DNA from: Pseudomonas bijieensis
Lineage (GTDB): Bacteria > Pseudomonadota > Gammaproteobacteria > Pseudomonadales > Pseudomonadaceae
Reading direction: 5' to 3'
DNA length: 64,000 bases
Assembly: GCF_013347965.1 (NCBI RefSeq)
Contig: NZ_CP048810.1
Span: 1,364,001 to 1,428,000, forward strand
Shown here one piece after another: positions 54,112-64,000 of the stretch. The translations under genes were made by a program, and so were the position numbers. Within the stretch, counting starts at the first letter, position 1; each line of letters starts with the position of its first letter. The notes under the pieces are model-generated. The model did not search any database and had not been told where the DNA came from. It was given only the letters and a program-made list of their open reading frames with translations.

Positions 54112-55134
54112 TCAGCGCTTGAGTTTGCGCTTGTTGCGGTACTGGTCGATGACCACCGCCACCACGATGATCAACCCCTTGATGATGTCCTGGATGTAGG
54201 CATCGACACCGACAAAGGTAAAGCCGCTGGCCATCACCCCGAGGATCAGCGCCCCAATCACGGTCCCGGTGATGCGCCCCACCCCGCCCGCCAGGCTGGT
54301 GCCGCCGATCACCGCCGCGGCAATCGCGTCCAGCTCATAGGACATGCCCATGCCCGCCTGGCCGGTCGCAGCCCGCGCCGAGGCCACCACGCCGGCCAAC
54401 CCCGCCAACAACCCGGCAATGCTGTAGACGATCACCAGGTGGCGCTTGACGTTGATGCCCGAGGTCCGCGCCGCCTGCATGTTGCCGCCGATGGCGTAGG
54501 TGTACTTGCCATACTTGGTGTAGCGCAGGGCGATGTGGAAGATCACCGCCACCACCAGGAAGATGATCACCGGCATCGCCCCATGGCCGATGGCGGTATA
54601 GGAATCGGACAACATGCTCACCGGCTGGCCTTCGGTGTAGTAGCGCGCCAGGCCCCGGGCCGAGACCATCATGCCAAGGGTGGCAATGAACGGCGGGATA
54701 CCGGTAATGGCGATGATGCTGCCGTTGATCGCCCCAGCCAGCAGCCCGACGCCGAGCCCCGCCACCACCGGTATCCACACCGGCAAGTCCGTCAACGAGG
54801 GAAACACCGCCCGGGAGAAGTCCGAGGTCTGGGCCAGGCTGGCGGCAATCATGGCCGACAGCGCCAGCACCGAGCCGGACGACAGGTCGATACCGGTGGT
54901 GATGATCACCTGGGTCACACCGATGGCCAGCAGGCCGATGATCGACACTTGCAGGATCATCAGCACCAGGCGCTGGGAGTTCATCAGGAAACTCTGGTCG
55001 CGCATGATCCAGCCGAACATCTCGAAGACCAGGCCGATGCCGATCAGCACCAGGAAGATACTCAGTTCCGTCGGCAGCCGCCGGCGCGTCCTGGCCGGTG
55101 CCGCAGCGGGTTTGTTTTCCAGTATCGCGTTCAT
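54112..55134 (-). CDS. iatP: Inositol ABC transporter permease
   Basis: This 340-residue inner-membrane protein belongs to the RbsC/BPD_transp_2 family, with about ten helices and the conserved segments TGIDLSSGSVLALSAMIAA and GTSLAGGVGRITGTVIGALILG. Its place as the last gene of ibpA-iatA-iatP, beside iol genes, makes myo-inositol the likely substrate. I chose the ATG at 55134 with AAGGTGA seven bases upstream; an ATG at 55140 lies too close to that site. Confidence 0.88.
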   Translation of the reverse strand: MNAILENKPAAAPARTRRRLPTELSIFLVLIGIGLVFEMFGWIMRDQSFLMNSQRLVLMILQVSIIGLLAIGVTQVIITTGIDLSSGSVLALSAMIAASLAQTSDFSRAVFPSLTDLPVWIPVVAGLGVGLLAGAINGSIIAITGIPPFIATLGMMVSARGLARYYTEGQPVSMLSDSYTAIGHGAMPVIIFLVVAVIFHIALRYTKYGKYTYAIGGNMQAARTSGINVKRHLVIVYSIAGLLAGLAGVVASARAATGQAGMGMSYELDAIAAAVIGGTSLAGGVGRITGTVIGALILGVMASGFTFVGVDAYIQDIIKGLIIVVAVVIDQYRNKRKLKR

Positions 55135-55168
55135 AACCATTCACCTTTTTTATCTGGACTGACGGGCA

Positions 55169-56722
55169 TCAGGACAAGCCCGATGCCAGTTGCATCACTC
55201 GTTCCTGGGTCGCTTCGCTGCGGTCGAGGGTGCCCATCAGGTCGCCTTCGTGCATCACCATGACCCGGTCGCTCATGCCCAATACTTCCGGCAGTTCCGA
55301 GGAAATCATGATCACCGCCATGCCCTCGCTGGCGAGGTAGGCAATCAGCCGGTAGATCTCGGCCTTGGCGCCAACATCGATGCCGCGGGTCGGTTCGTCG
55401 AGGATCAGGATGCGCGGATTGGTCATTAGCCAGCGGGCCAGCAGCGCCTTCTGCTGGTTACCGCCGGACAAGGTGTCGATGCACTGTTCCAGCGACGGGG
55501 TCTTGACCCGCAGCTTCTTGCACATGTCCTCACACAAGGCGCGCAAGGCTTTCTGCTGGATGAAGCCGTTGCCGACGTAATGGGGCAGCACGGCCATCTC
55601 CATGTTTTCCAGTACCGACAGGCACGGGAACAGGCCGCTGAGCTTGCGGTCCTCGGTCAACAGCGCGAAGCCCTTCTCGATGGCCATGTGCGGGTCGCTG
55701 ATGCGCACCGGTTGGCCGTCCAGCAGGATTTCGCCGCCGGTGCTCGGGGTTACGCCGAAAATCGCCTCGGCCACGTTGGTCCGGCCCGAGCCCATCAACC
55801 CGGCGATACCGAGGATCTCCCCGGCATGCAGGTCGAAGGACACGCCTTTGAAGATGCCGTCCAGGCTCAGGTCGCGCACCGACAGCACCAGCTCGCCGAT
55901 GGGTTTTTCCCGAACCGGGAACAACTGGCTCAATTCGCGCCCGACCATCATCGAAATCAGGCTGTCGCCGTCCATGCTGTCGGCCCGTTGCAGGCCGATG
56001 TAGGCACCATCGCGAAACACCGCCACTTCATCGGCGATGGCGAACACTTCGTTCATTTTGTGGGTGATGTAAATGATGCCCTTACCCTGGGCCTTGAGGT
56101 CACCGATGATCGAGAACAGGTGGGCGACTTCCGTCTCGGTGATGGCCGAGGTTGGTTCGTCCATGATCAGGATGTCGGAGTCGTAGGACACGGCCTTGGC
56201 AATCTCCACCATCTGCCGCTCGGCAATGCTCAGGTTGCCCACCTGCTCCTCGGGGTCGAGGTTGATGCGCAGGCGCTCCAGCAGCCGGGCGGTGCAGCGA
56301 TGCATTTCACCGTGATCGACCATGTGCAGGCCGTTGAGCTGCTCGCGACCGATCCAGATGTTTTCGGCGATGCTCATGTGGGGCATCAGGTTCAGTTCCT
56401 GATGGATCATCGCGATCCCGGCCTGCAAGGCTGCCAGGGGTGTGTCGAATTTCACCGGCTTGCCGCGCAGGCGCAGTTCGCCGGCGTCCGGCTGGTAGAT
56501 GCCGGCGACGATCTTCATCAAGGTGGATTTGCCCGCACCGTTTTCGCCCATCAGGGCCAGCACGGAACCGGGGCGTACCCGCAATTGAACATCGGACAGG
56601 GCCACCACGCCGGGAAAGCCCTTGCTGACATTGACGACTTCCAGCAGGTACGGCTCATCAAGTAATACGTCCGGCTGGAAAGTCATCGCCGGGGCGCTCG
56701 AAGCAGTCGCTGAAGCGAACAT
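55169..56722 (-). CDS. iatA: Inositol ABC transporter ATPase
   Basis: This 517-residue protein is a fused double ATPase of the RbsA/MglA sugar-importer type. The first domain has a full Walker A (GENGAGKST) and Walker B ([10 protein letters not shown]). The second has the usual degenerate P-loop (GLMGSGRTN), an intact SGGNQQK signature and [10 protein letters not shown]. It lies between the binding protein (74 bases upstream) and the permease (34 bases downstream). The substrate is inferred from the iol context. Confidence 0.9.
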   Translation of the reverse strand: MFASATASSAPAMTFQPDVLLDEPYLLEVVNVSKGFPGVVALSDVQLRVRPGSVLALMGENGAGKSTLMKIVAGIYQPDAGELRLRGKPVKFDTPLAALQAGIAMIHQELNLMPHMSIAENIWIGREQLNGLHMVDHGEMHRCTARLLERLRINLDPEEQVGNLSIAERQMVEIAKAVSYDSDILIMDEPTSAITETEVAHLFSIIGDLKAQGKGIIYITHKMNEVFAIADEVAVFRDGAYIGLQRADSMDGDSLISMMVGRELSQLFPVREKPIGELVLSVRDLSLDGIFKGVSFDLHAGEILGIAGLMGSGRTNVAEAIFGVTPSTGGEILLDGQPVRISDPHMAIEKGFALLTEDRKLSGLFPCLSVLENMEMAVLPHYVGNGFIQQKALRALCEDMCKKLRVKTPSLEQCIDTLSGGNQQKALLARWLMTNPRILILDEPTRGIDVGAKAEIYRLIAYLASEGMAVIMISSELPEVLGMSDRVMVMHEGDLMGTLDRSEATQERVMQLASGLS

Positions 56723-56796
56723 GATCAGGTACTCCCTCGGCAAGGTCGGCGTGGCAACCTTGCCTGCTTATTGTTGTGATGGGACCGGGTTGAACG

Positions 56797-57723
56797 TCAC
56801 TTGAACTGATCGACGTTTTCCGGCGTGATCAGGCGGTACGGCACCCAGACGGCCTGCTCGACCGGCTGCTTCTTGACCATTTTCACCGCCGTGTCGATCG
56901 AACCATCGGCCTGGCCCTTGGCGTCCTGGAACACCGAGACCGCCATTTCGCCTTTCTTGATGGCATTCAAGCCGTCCGGCGTGCCGTCGACCCCGGCAAT
57001 CAATACGCTGCCCTTCTTGGTGCCCGCTTGCTTGAGGGCCATGGCGGCACCGATGGCCATCTCGTCGTTGTTGGACACCACGGCCTGGAAGTCGCGGCCC
57101 TGGGTCAGCCAGTCGTTGACCAGAGTCATACCCTTGTCGCGAGACCAGGTGCCGGTCTGCTCCTGTTCGATCTTGATGTTCGGGTACTTGGCCAGTACTT
57201 CCTTGACCCCCTTGGTGCGGTTGGTGGTGGAGTTGTTGGCCAGGTCGCCCAGCAAAATCACGATGTCGCCCTTGCCGCCCATCTTGTCGGCCAGGTATTG
57301 CATCTGCATGCGCCCGGCTTCGAGGTCATCGGAGGCCACGGTGACCACCCCTTCCGGCAACTTCGGATCGTCCGGGCGGCGGTTGACGTAGACCAGGGGG
57401 ATGCCGGCAGCCACGGCGGCCTTGGTGATGCGCTGGGTCGCGGCGGTGTCCACCGGGTTGACGATGAGCGCATCGACCTTCTGGCTGATGAAGCTTTCCA
57501 CCTGGCTCAGTTGCTTGACCACATCACTGCGCGCGTCTTCGAACTGCAAGGTGACGCCATCCGGGAAGGACTTGGCTTTCTTGTCCATGGATTCGCGCAG
57601 GTAGGTCAGCCAGGTGTCATCGAACTGGGACATGCTGACGCCGATCTTCAGGTCCGCCAGGGCTGCGCCGCTGGTGAGCATCAACGACAGGGCCAGCGAG
57701 GCGATACGGGTCTTGGTCTTCAT
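56797..57723 (-). CDS. ibpA: Inositol-binding periplasmic protein
   Basis: This 308-residue protein has a signal peptide (KTKTRIASLALSLMLTSGAALA, cut near residue 23) and the type I periplasmic sugar-binding fold (LKIGVSMSQFDDTWLTYLRESM, VDALIVNPVDTAATQ, VSNNDEMAIGAAMALKQAG, VLIAGVDGTPDGLNAI). It should deliver myo-inositol to the IatA/IatP importer. It has a leader of about 300 bases behind the promoter with the palindromic operator, and it is the first gene of the uptake unit. Confidence 0.87.
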   Translation of the reverse strand: MKTKTRIASLALSLMLTSGAALADLKIGVSMSQFDDTWLTYLRESMDKKAKSFPDGVTLQFEDARSDVVKQLSQVESFISQKVDALIVNPVDTAATQRITKAAVAAGIPLVYVNRRPDDPKLPEGVVTVASDDLEAGRMQMQYLADKMGGKGDIVILLGDLANNSTTNRTKGVKEVLAKYPNIKIEQEQTGTWSRDKGMTLVNDWLTQGRDFQAVVSNNDEMAIGAAMALKQAGTKKGSVLIAGVDGTPDGLNAIKKGEMAVSVFQDAKGQADGSIDTAVKMVKKQPVEQAVWVPYRLITPENVDQFK

Positions 57724-57774
57724 GAACGGTCTTTCTCCACTTTTTTGTTGGTCTTATGGATAAGGCGTAGCGGA

Positions 57775-57927
57775 TCAGGAACGGGGCAAGGGCACGATGG
57801 GCGCGCCGGGCATGCAACACACCACGGCGCCCTTGCGCTGGATACACAGGGATTCGAACAGGGGAAGGACTGCGGACAGGCGCAGCAGATGTGGCAGGTG
57901 AAACGCAGAGCGGCTGAAGGTTTTCAT
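57775..57927 (-). other. Possible 50-codon leader ORF before ibpA
   Basis: An ATG at 57927 opens a 50-codon frame (MKTFSRSAFHLPHLLRL at its start, CCMPGAPIVPLPRS at its end) inside the presumed ibpA leader, ending about 50 bases before the ibpA start. The ribosome site is weak (TAGG), and I know no homologue. It may be a leader peptide or chance; the 57724-58070 gap has no other gene. Confidence 0.25.
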
Positions 57928-58027
57928 CGACGGTACCTAGCTGTGTTTCTTGTTTTTGTTTCGTCCTTCATCCATTCAAGGCTGGGCCTGGCAGGAGGTG
58001 GACAGGATTGTCGGTAACCTGGAATCG

Positions 58028-58056
58028 ACTTTATTGGAAAATATTTTCCATATCAA
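58028..58056 (-). promoter_or_regulatory. Promoter of ibpA with an IolR-type operator in its spacer
   Basis: On the minus strand TTGATA (58056-58051) is followed after exactly 17 bases by TAAAGT (58033-58028). Sixteen of the 17 spacer bases are the perfect palindrome TGGAAAATATTTTCCA (58035-58050), which fits GGAA-N6-TTCC, the site described for IolR of Sinorhizobium. A repressor bound here would block polymerase directly. Transcription would start near 58021. Confidence 0.65.
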
Positions 58057-58070
58057 CTCATTTTAGAATT

Positions 58071-59124
58071 TTATTCGTTTTTTGTTCCATGACCGATAGG
58101 CGTGGACAAACACACCACTTCGCCCTGCTCGGCACTCTGCCTGGCCGCGTCCAGCACGCGCGTGGTCGCCAGTGCATCACGGGCCTCCACCGGCAGCGGG
58201 CCAGCGCCCTGCAACGCGGTTTGCAGGCGTTGATAGAACGCCAGCCAACAGCCGCGCTCCGAGGTCACCCGCTCGCGCTCGGTGCCGTGTTCGAACCAGC
58301 CCCAACGCCGATGCTCTTCAGCGCCCCAGCGTTCGCCCTCGGTCGCCGGGCTCAATCCCGCCAGCGCCTGGGCTTCTTGGCCATCCAGGCCTTCGACGGT
58401 ATAGCAGCCCTGGGTGCCATTGACCCGAAAGCGCGGACGCGGGGCGTTTTGCACGCAATTGCCACTCAAGTGGGAAATCACACCGCTGGCATGGGTCAAG
58501 GAGATAAAGAAGCCGTTGTCGAACACCTGGCCTGGTTGTCGGTAGTCCAACTCGGCGTAAACCCGCGTCACCGGCCCGAACAGTTGCAACGCCTGGTCTA
58601 CCAGATGGCTGCCCAGGTCGCGCAGGAATCCGCCGCCACTGCCCTTGCCCACCGAGGTCGGCGAATAGCGTTCGACGCTGGATTCAAAACGAATGACCTG
58701 CCCCAGGGCACCGGAGGCCAGCAGCTTGCGCAGGGTGAGGAAATCCGAATCCCAGCGACGGTTCTGGTACACGCTCAAGGGCACGTTGCGTCGTTCGGCG
58801 GCCAGCACCATCGCCTCGGCCTGGGCGGCATCAGGGGCAAATGGCTTGTCGCTGACCACCGCCACACCGAGTTCGATGGCTTGCATCACAATGGCCGGAC
58901 GACCGTCCAAAGGCGTGGACACCACCACCGCATCGACGCCGGCCGCCACCAGTTGTTCAAGGGTGTCGAAGGCCTGGGCATCCGGGTGATCGCTGGCCAG
59001 TTGCTGGCGGCGCTCGGCGGACCGGGTCACTACACCGACGAACGTAGCCCCGGGCAGACTGCTGATCAGCGGCGCATGAAAAAAAGCGCCCACCCTTGCC
59101 GTAGCCGACTAGTCCGATTCGCAT
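58071..59124 (-). pseudogene. IolW/YdgJ-like scyllo-inositol dehydrogenase, frameshifted near the start
   Basis: The gene resembles B. subtilis IolW and E. coli YdgJ, NADP-dependent scyllo-inositol dehydrogenases: VSDKPFAPDA, LSVYQNRRWDSDFLTLRKL and DLGSHLVDQALQLFG are shared features. The proper start is the ATG at 59124, with AAGGAGC six bases upstream, giving IGLVGYGKGGRFF. A run of seven A at 59079-59085 then shifts the frame; with six A the reading continues as FHAPLISSLPGATF. As it stands, translation could begin only at a GTG near 59093, losing the first strand of the Rossmann fold. The gene lies between iolG and ibpA, in the same direction. Confidence 0.82.
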
Positions 59125-59161
59125 GAAAGCTCCTTATTGATCACTGAATGAATGCAACCCC

Positions 59162-59252
59162 TGTGGGGAGCGAGCCTGCTCGCGATGGCGGTGGGTCCTC
59201 CAGCATTAATGTCGACTGACCCAACGCTATCGCGAGCAGGCTCGCTCCCACA
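59162..59252. repeat. REP doublet between the iolW-like gene and iolG
   Basis: Inverted copies at 59162-59186 (with one extra G) and 59229-59252, GCGAGCCTGCTCGC type. They may reduce read-through or stabilise the upstream mRNA. Confidence 0.9.
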
Positions 59253-59299
59253 GTTGGATCGCATACCTGCGAGAGTACGCGGTCGACTCTGGGATGTAT

Positions 59300-60340
<1,041 letters not shown>

Positions 60341-62272
60341 TTAGTACTGACGGGCCTGGGCCAGTCGTTCATTGAGGGTTTTGGCCACCGCATCGGTGCG
60401 GGCACTGGTAGAGACTTGCGCCACGCCGACCCGCCACCACGACAGGTATTTGTGGATCATGGTCTTGGGCAGCACCTTGATGTCGATCAGCGTCGAGACG
60501 GTCTGCAACCGCGCATCGGCCAGGGCCGCGCGCAACTCGTCGAGGGTCTTGACCTTGTAGGTCTTGCAGCCATAGGCCGCGGCACTCATGGCGAAGTCCA
60601 CGGGCACAAACCCACCGTCGAGCTTGCCAGTGTCCGGGTTACGGAAGCGGAACTCGGTACCGAAGCTGTCCATGCCGTGTTCCATTTGCAGGTTGTTGAT
60701 ACAACCGAAGGTCATGTTGTCCAGCAGCACCACATTGATCTTGCGGCGCTCCTGGATCGAGGTCGCCAACTCCGAGTGCAGCATCATGTAGGAGCCATCG
60801 CCCACCAACGCGTAGACCTCCTTGTCGGGCTCGGCGAGTTTCACCCCGAGCGCCGCATTCACCTCGTAACCCATGCACGAATAACCGTACTCGAGGTGAT
60901 AGGTGTTCACGCCCTTGCTGCGCCAACTGCGCTGCAAGTCGCCGGGCAAGCTGCCAGCGGCGGCGACGATGATGGCGTCATCCGCCAGGGTTTCATTGAG
61001 CGTACCCAACACGCGGCTCTGGGTCAGGCAGGAACCGGTGAGCTCGATGAATTCCCGAAACACCGCCGGGTCCATATGGTCGTTGATTTCCGGGACGAAA
61101 TCCTCGGCCTGGAAGTCGGCCTGATAGATCCGATCCACTTCGGCGTCCAGCTGGGCCTTGGCATCGGCGACCTGCCCGCCCCATTCGGCGCGATAGTCGC
61201 CCATCGCCGCCGAGAGTGCCTCCAGGCCCGAACGCGCGTCGGCCAGCAGTTGCACGCCGTCGAGTTTCAGGGCATCGCACGGACTGATGTTGAGATTGAG
61301 AAATTGCACGTCCGGATGCTGGAACAGCCATTTCGACGCCGTGGTGAAATCGCTGTAGCGAGTGCCGATACCGATGATCAGGTCGGCCTTCTTGGCCAAC
61401 AGATTCGCCGCCAGGCAACCGGTTTCACCGACGCCACCGACGTTCAGCGGATGGCTGGACACCACCGCGCTCTTGCCGGCCTGGCTCTCGGCGAAAGGAA
61501 TATCGAAGCGTTCGGCGAAGGCCTGCAACGCGGCATTCGCTCCGGAATACCGCACGCCGCCTCCGCAGATAATCAACGGCTGGCGCTTGCCCTTGAGCAG
61601 CGCCAGGGCATCGCCGAGCATCGCCTCGGTGGCCGGGCGACGGTCGATGCGATGGACACGCTTTTGCAGGAAATAGTCCGGGTAATCGTAGGCTTCGGCC
61701 TGTACGTCCTGGGGCAGCGCCAGGGTCACCGCACCGGTTTCGGCCGGGTCGGTCAACACGCGCATTGCATGGATCGCGGCGGTCATCAATTGCTCGGGGC
61801 GGTTGATGCGGTCCCAGTATTTGCTCACGGCCTTGAAGGCATCGTTGGTGCTGATGCTCAGGTCGTGGAACTGCTCGATCTGTTGCAGCACCGGGTCCGG
61901 TTGACGGCTGGCGTAGACATCACCGGGCAACAGCAGCAATGGAATGCGATTGGCCGTCGCCGTGGCGGCGGCGGTCAGCATGTTCGCCGCCCCCGGGCCG
62001 ACCGACGAGCTGCAGGCGTAGATCTTGCGCCGCAGATGCTGCTTGGCAAAGCCGATGGCGGCATGGGCCATGCCCTGTTCGTTGCGGCCCTGATGGACCA
62101 CCAGGTCGCCGCTGTCCTGCTCCAGCGCCTGGCCCAGGCCCAGCACGTTGCCGTGGCCGAAAATGGTAAAGACCCCGGCGACGAACTTGCTCTGGACGCC
62201 ATCGACCTCGATGTACTGGTTATCGAGGAATTTCACCAGGGCCTGGGCCATGGTCAGTCGTGTTGTGGTCAT
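60341..62272 (-). CDS. iolD: Trihydroxycyclohexane-1,2-dione hydrolase
   Basis: IolD is a thiamine-diphosphate enzyme that opens the ring of 3D-trihydroxycyclohexane-1,2-dione to 5-deoxyglucuronate. The 643-residue protein has the ThDP-family layout: an N-terminal PYR domain ([28 protein letters not shown]), a middle domain, and the C-terminal PP domain with the cofactor motif [17 protein letters not shown] chose the ATG at 62272; a TTG start at 62296 is less likely. It is followed closely by iolG. Confidence 0.94.
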   Translation of the reverse strand: MTTTRLTMAQALVKFLDNQYIEVDGVQSKFVAGVFTIFGHGNVLGLGQALEQDSGDLVVHQGRNEQGMAHAAIGFAKQHLRRKIYACSSSVGPGAANMLTAAATATANRIPLLLLPGDVYASRQPDPVLQQIEQFHDLSISTNDAFKAVSKYWDRINRPEQLMTAAIHAMRVLTDPAETGAVTLALPQDVQAEAYDYPDYFLQKRVHRIDRRPATEAMLGDALALLKGKRQPLIICGGGVRYSGANAALQAFAERFDIPFAESQAGKSAVVSSHPLNVGGVGETGCLAANLLAKKADLIIGIGTRYSDFTTASKWLFQHPDVQFLNLNISPCDALKLDGVQLLADARSGLEALSAAMGDYRAEWGGQVADAKAQLDAEVDRIYQADFQAEDFVPEINDHMDPAVFREFIELTGSCLTQSRVLGTLNETLADDAIIVAAAGSLPGDLQRSWRSKGVNTYHLEYGYSCMGYEVNAALGVKLAEPDKEVYALVGDGSYMMLHSELATSIQERRKINVVLLDNMTFGCINNLQMEHGMDSFGTEFRFRNPDTGKLDGGFVPVDFAMSAAAYGCKTYKVKTLDELRAALADARLQTVSTLIDIKVLPKTMIHKYLSWWRVGVAQVSTSARTDAVAKTLNERLAQARQY

Positions 62273-62318
62273 GCTTGCACCTTGTCTGGAATGCAAAATT
62301 TGCAGCTGACTTAGCCCT

Positions 62319-62407
62319 TGTGGGAGCGAGCCTGCTCGCGATAGCGGTGTGTCAGGCGCCTATGTGTTGAATGTGCTACCGCTATCGCGAGCAGGCTCGC
62401 TCCCACA
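62319..62407. repeat. REP doublet between iolI and iolD
   Basis: Inverted 30-base copies at 62319-62348 and 62378-62407 (arm end ATAGCGGT) flank a 29-base spacer. It lies inside the presumed iol transcript. Confidence 0.9.
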
Positions 62408-62435
62408 GGGGGACTTCATCATTCTGATGACTGTG

Positions 62436-63257
62436 TCAGGCCTGTTGGTTCTGCAGGTGATTCATGCTCGCCCCCAACGCCTGGCGGATGTCGGCCAGTT
62501 CATGGACGCTCTCGGCAAACGGCTCAAAGGACAGGTAGCCCTCGTAACCACCGGCCCGCAACGCCTCGATCTGCGCGGCATTGCCGAGGATGTCGGCCTC
62601 GCCCACCAGCACCCGATGACCATCACGGATCGTCGCCAACGGCGCCTGGGCATCCTCGACCCCGGAGATGTGCACCAGCCCGGTCAGTTCGGGGAAGAAT
62701 TCCTGCTCGCCCGCCAGATGATGGTGGAAGGTGTCATGCACCAGGCGAAACACATCGAGCCCACCGATGCTCTTGATCGCTTCCACCGCCGTGCGCTTGC
62801 GCCGCAGCGAGCACTCCTCGAAACCCAGGGGTTCGATGAAACCGTAGATACCGAAGGCGCGCAGGATCGGCGCCAGTTCACTAAGAGCCGTGCGCAGCCC
62901 CGCCGCGCGTTCAGCTTCGCTGCGTGGGTCGGCGCGGTCGTTGAGTGGGCACATCACCAGCCCCTCGGCGCCGCATTCACGGGCGTAATCGGCCAACCGC
63001 ACGGCCTGGGCGCGACGTTCTTCGCTCCACACATCGAAGGGGTACAGAGCGTTGATCGACAGCACCTTGATGCCGCGCTCCTCGCACAACTCACGTACGC
63101 GAGCCGGCGGCATGCCATCTTCGATCTCGACCCCCTTGAGGTCGTTGCGGATCTCGATGGCGTCGGTTTTCAACGCCAGGGCCAAGTCGATGAAAGCGGG
63201 CAGTGACAGGCGTGGGGCAACCATTCGATTCAGGGCAAAACGCAGGGGCTTGTTCAT
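62436..63257 (-). CDS. iolI: IolI-like 2-keto-myo-inositol isomerase (TIM barrel)
   Basis: This 273-residue protein is a xylose-isomerase-like TIM barrel. It shares with B. subtilis IolI the segments AIEIRNDL, LSINALYPF, LVHDTFHHHLAGE (metal ligands) and YLSFEPF near the end. IolI interconverts 2-keto-myo-inositol and 1-keto-D-chiro-inositol. The ATG at 63257 has GGAGGGAG upstream. It starts 37 bases after iolA. Related epimerases are possible, but the context favours IolI. Confidence 0.78.
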   Translation of the reverse strand: MNKPLRFALNRMVAPRLSLPAFIDLALALKTDAIEIRNDLKGVEIEDGMPPARVRELCEERGIKVLSINALYPFDVWSEERRAQAVRLADYARECGAEGLVMCPLNDRADPRSEAERAAGLRTALSELAPILRAFGIYGFIEPLGFEECSLRRKRTAVEAIKSIGGLDVFRLVHDTFHHHLAGEQEFFPELTGLVHISGVEDAQAPLATIRDGHRVLVGEADILGNAAQIEALRAGGYEGYLSFEPFAESVHELADIRQALGASMNHLQNQQA

Positions 63258-63294
63258 TGTTGTTCTCCCTCCGGCAGTCATTCAAAAAAATGAG

Positions 63295-64000
63295 TTATTG
63301 GGCAGTTGGCATGCTGAATTCAGGACCCTTGGCGATGCTGTCGGGCCAGCGTTGCATCACGCTTTTGTAGCGGCTGTAGAAGCGCAGGCCTTCCTCGCCA
63401 TAGGCATGGTGGTCGCCGAACAGCGAACGCTTCCAGCCGCCAAAGGAATGCCAGGCCATGGGCACCGGAATCGGTACGTTGATGCCAACCATGCCGACCT
63501 TGATGCTGCGGGCGAACGCCCGGGCGATGCCGCCGTCACGGGTGAAGCAGGACACGCCGTTGCCGAATTCATGGGCGTTGATCAGCGCCACCGCCGTGGC
63601 GAAATCCGGCACGCGAACGATCCCCAGCACCGGGCCGAAAATCTCTTGCTGGTAGATGCTCATTTCGGTGGTGACCTGGTCGAACAGCGTCGCCCCGACA
63701 AAGAACCCCTGCTCGGCCCCGGGCACCTTGAAACCACGGCCATCGACGATCAGGCGAGCGCCCTCGGCCACGCCGGCGTCGATGAAACCTTCCACCTTGG
63801 CCTTGTGCTCGGCAGTGACCAGCGGCCCCATGTCGGTGCCGGGCTGCTGGCCGTTGCCGATCTTCAACTGATCGATGCGTGGCAGCAGTCTGGCGATCAG
63901 TTCATCGCCCACATCCCCCACCGCCACGGCAATGGAAATCGCCATGCAGCGTTCGCCGGCCGAGCCGTAGGCCGCACCGATCAATGCATCAGCCGCCTGG
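63295..64000 (-). CDS. iolA: Methylmalonate-semialdehyde dehydrogenase (IolA/MmsA), N-terminus beyond the window
   Basis: This is the C-terminal part (about 235 residues) of a CoA-acylating aldehyde dehydrogenase that turns malonate semialdehyde into acetyl-CoA at the end of the inositol pathway, and methylmalonate semialdehyde into propionyl-CoA in valine breakdown. The catalytic cysteine is in [12 protein letters not shown], and the [12 protein letters not shown] and [18 protein letters not shown] segments are typical of the family. The reading frame continues through the right edge. It is the first iol gene visible; further iol genes probably lie beyond. Confidence 0.92.
   Translation of the reverse strand, partial: QAADALIGAAYGSAGERCMAISIAVAVGDVGDELIARLLPRIDQLKIGNGQQPGTDMGPLVTAEHKAKVEGFIDAGVAEGARLIVDGRGFKVPGAEQGFFVGATLFDQVTTEMSIYQQEIFGPVLGIVRVPDFATAVALINAHEFGNGVSCFTRDGGIARAFARSIKVGMVGINVPIPVPMAWHSFGGWKRSLFGDHHAYGEEGLRFYSRYKSVMQRWPDSIAKGPEFSMPTAQ

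Overview
The window is a GC-rich, densely coded chromosomal segment of a fluorescent-group Pseudomonas, closest in character to the P. fluorescens complex. The evidence is the gene content (acnB, a Pha/Mrp antiporter with fused A and B subunits, miaE, DUF1289 and DUF2789 proteins, a DksA paralogue) and the many inverted REP doublets with the core GTGGGAGCGAGCCTGCTCGC or its GCGGGCTTGCTCGC variant in the gaps between genes. I see no rRNA, tRNA, CRISPR array, insertion sequence or prophage.

Layout. 1-8.0 kb: a GAF-GGDEF protein cut by the left edge, an AraC regulator with a LysE exporter, a glycine-rich exported protein, the alkylation-repair pair ada-alkA, a GFA-type protein, miaE, a double Usp protein and a DUF1289 protein. 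8.1-11.1 kb: acnB behind an unusually structured leader and with a clear terminator. 11.3-14.0 kb: a HAAAP amino-acid transporter and a 2-hydroxyacid dehydrogenase. 14.0-34.8 kb: a complete type VI secretion locus in two divergent blocks, tssJ-K-L-M-A leftward and tssB-C-hcp-tssE-F-G-H rightward. The rightward block continues with two AT-richer cargo-like genes, vgrG and a MORN/YwqK-like gene, and a DUF4280 PAAR-like gene lies on the opposite strand. 35-41 kb: a phosphotransferase and SDR pair, a Gfo/Idh oxidoreductase, an FAD/NAD(P) protein with an XRE-cupin regulator, and an EamA transporter. 41.6-47.7 kb: a six-gene Mrp/Pha cation/proton antiporter. 47.8-53.8 kb: assorted small proteins, a glycine-betaine-type binding protein, a chemoreceptor and a DksA2-like protein. 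54.1-64.0 kb: a leftward myo-inositol catabolic and uptake cluster (iolA partial, iolI, iolD, iolG, an iolW-like gene, then ibpA-iatA-iatP).

How the genes work together. All 13 core T6SS components and a DUF4280 tip candidate are present, so the locus looks able to assemble. The most interesting part is between tssH and vgrG. One protein there has the two zinc-site motifs of the nucleic-acid/nucleotide deaminase fold (HAE and PCxxC). Its neighbour has the His-then-Cys order of permuted papain-like (NlpC/P60-type) enzymes. A YwqK-like MORN protein follows vgrG; YwqK proteins are known as antitoxins of YwqJ-type deaminase toxins. I infer a deaminase effector module whose immunity gene may be on the far side of vgrG.

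Two regulatory observations join distant parts. A perfect TGGAAAATATTTTCCA palindrome (GGAA-N6-TTCC, the published IolR-type site) occupies the -35/-10 spacer of a likely ibpA promoter. Two related GAATATTTATTCCA elements sit in the same relation to tandem promoter-like sequences before the Gfo/Idh gene at 37.0 kb. Finally, three genes (SDR, Gfo/Idh, iolW-like) are each broken by one extra base in a homopolymer of six or seven, which looks more like sequencing error than decay but needs checking.
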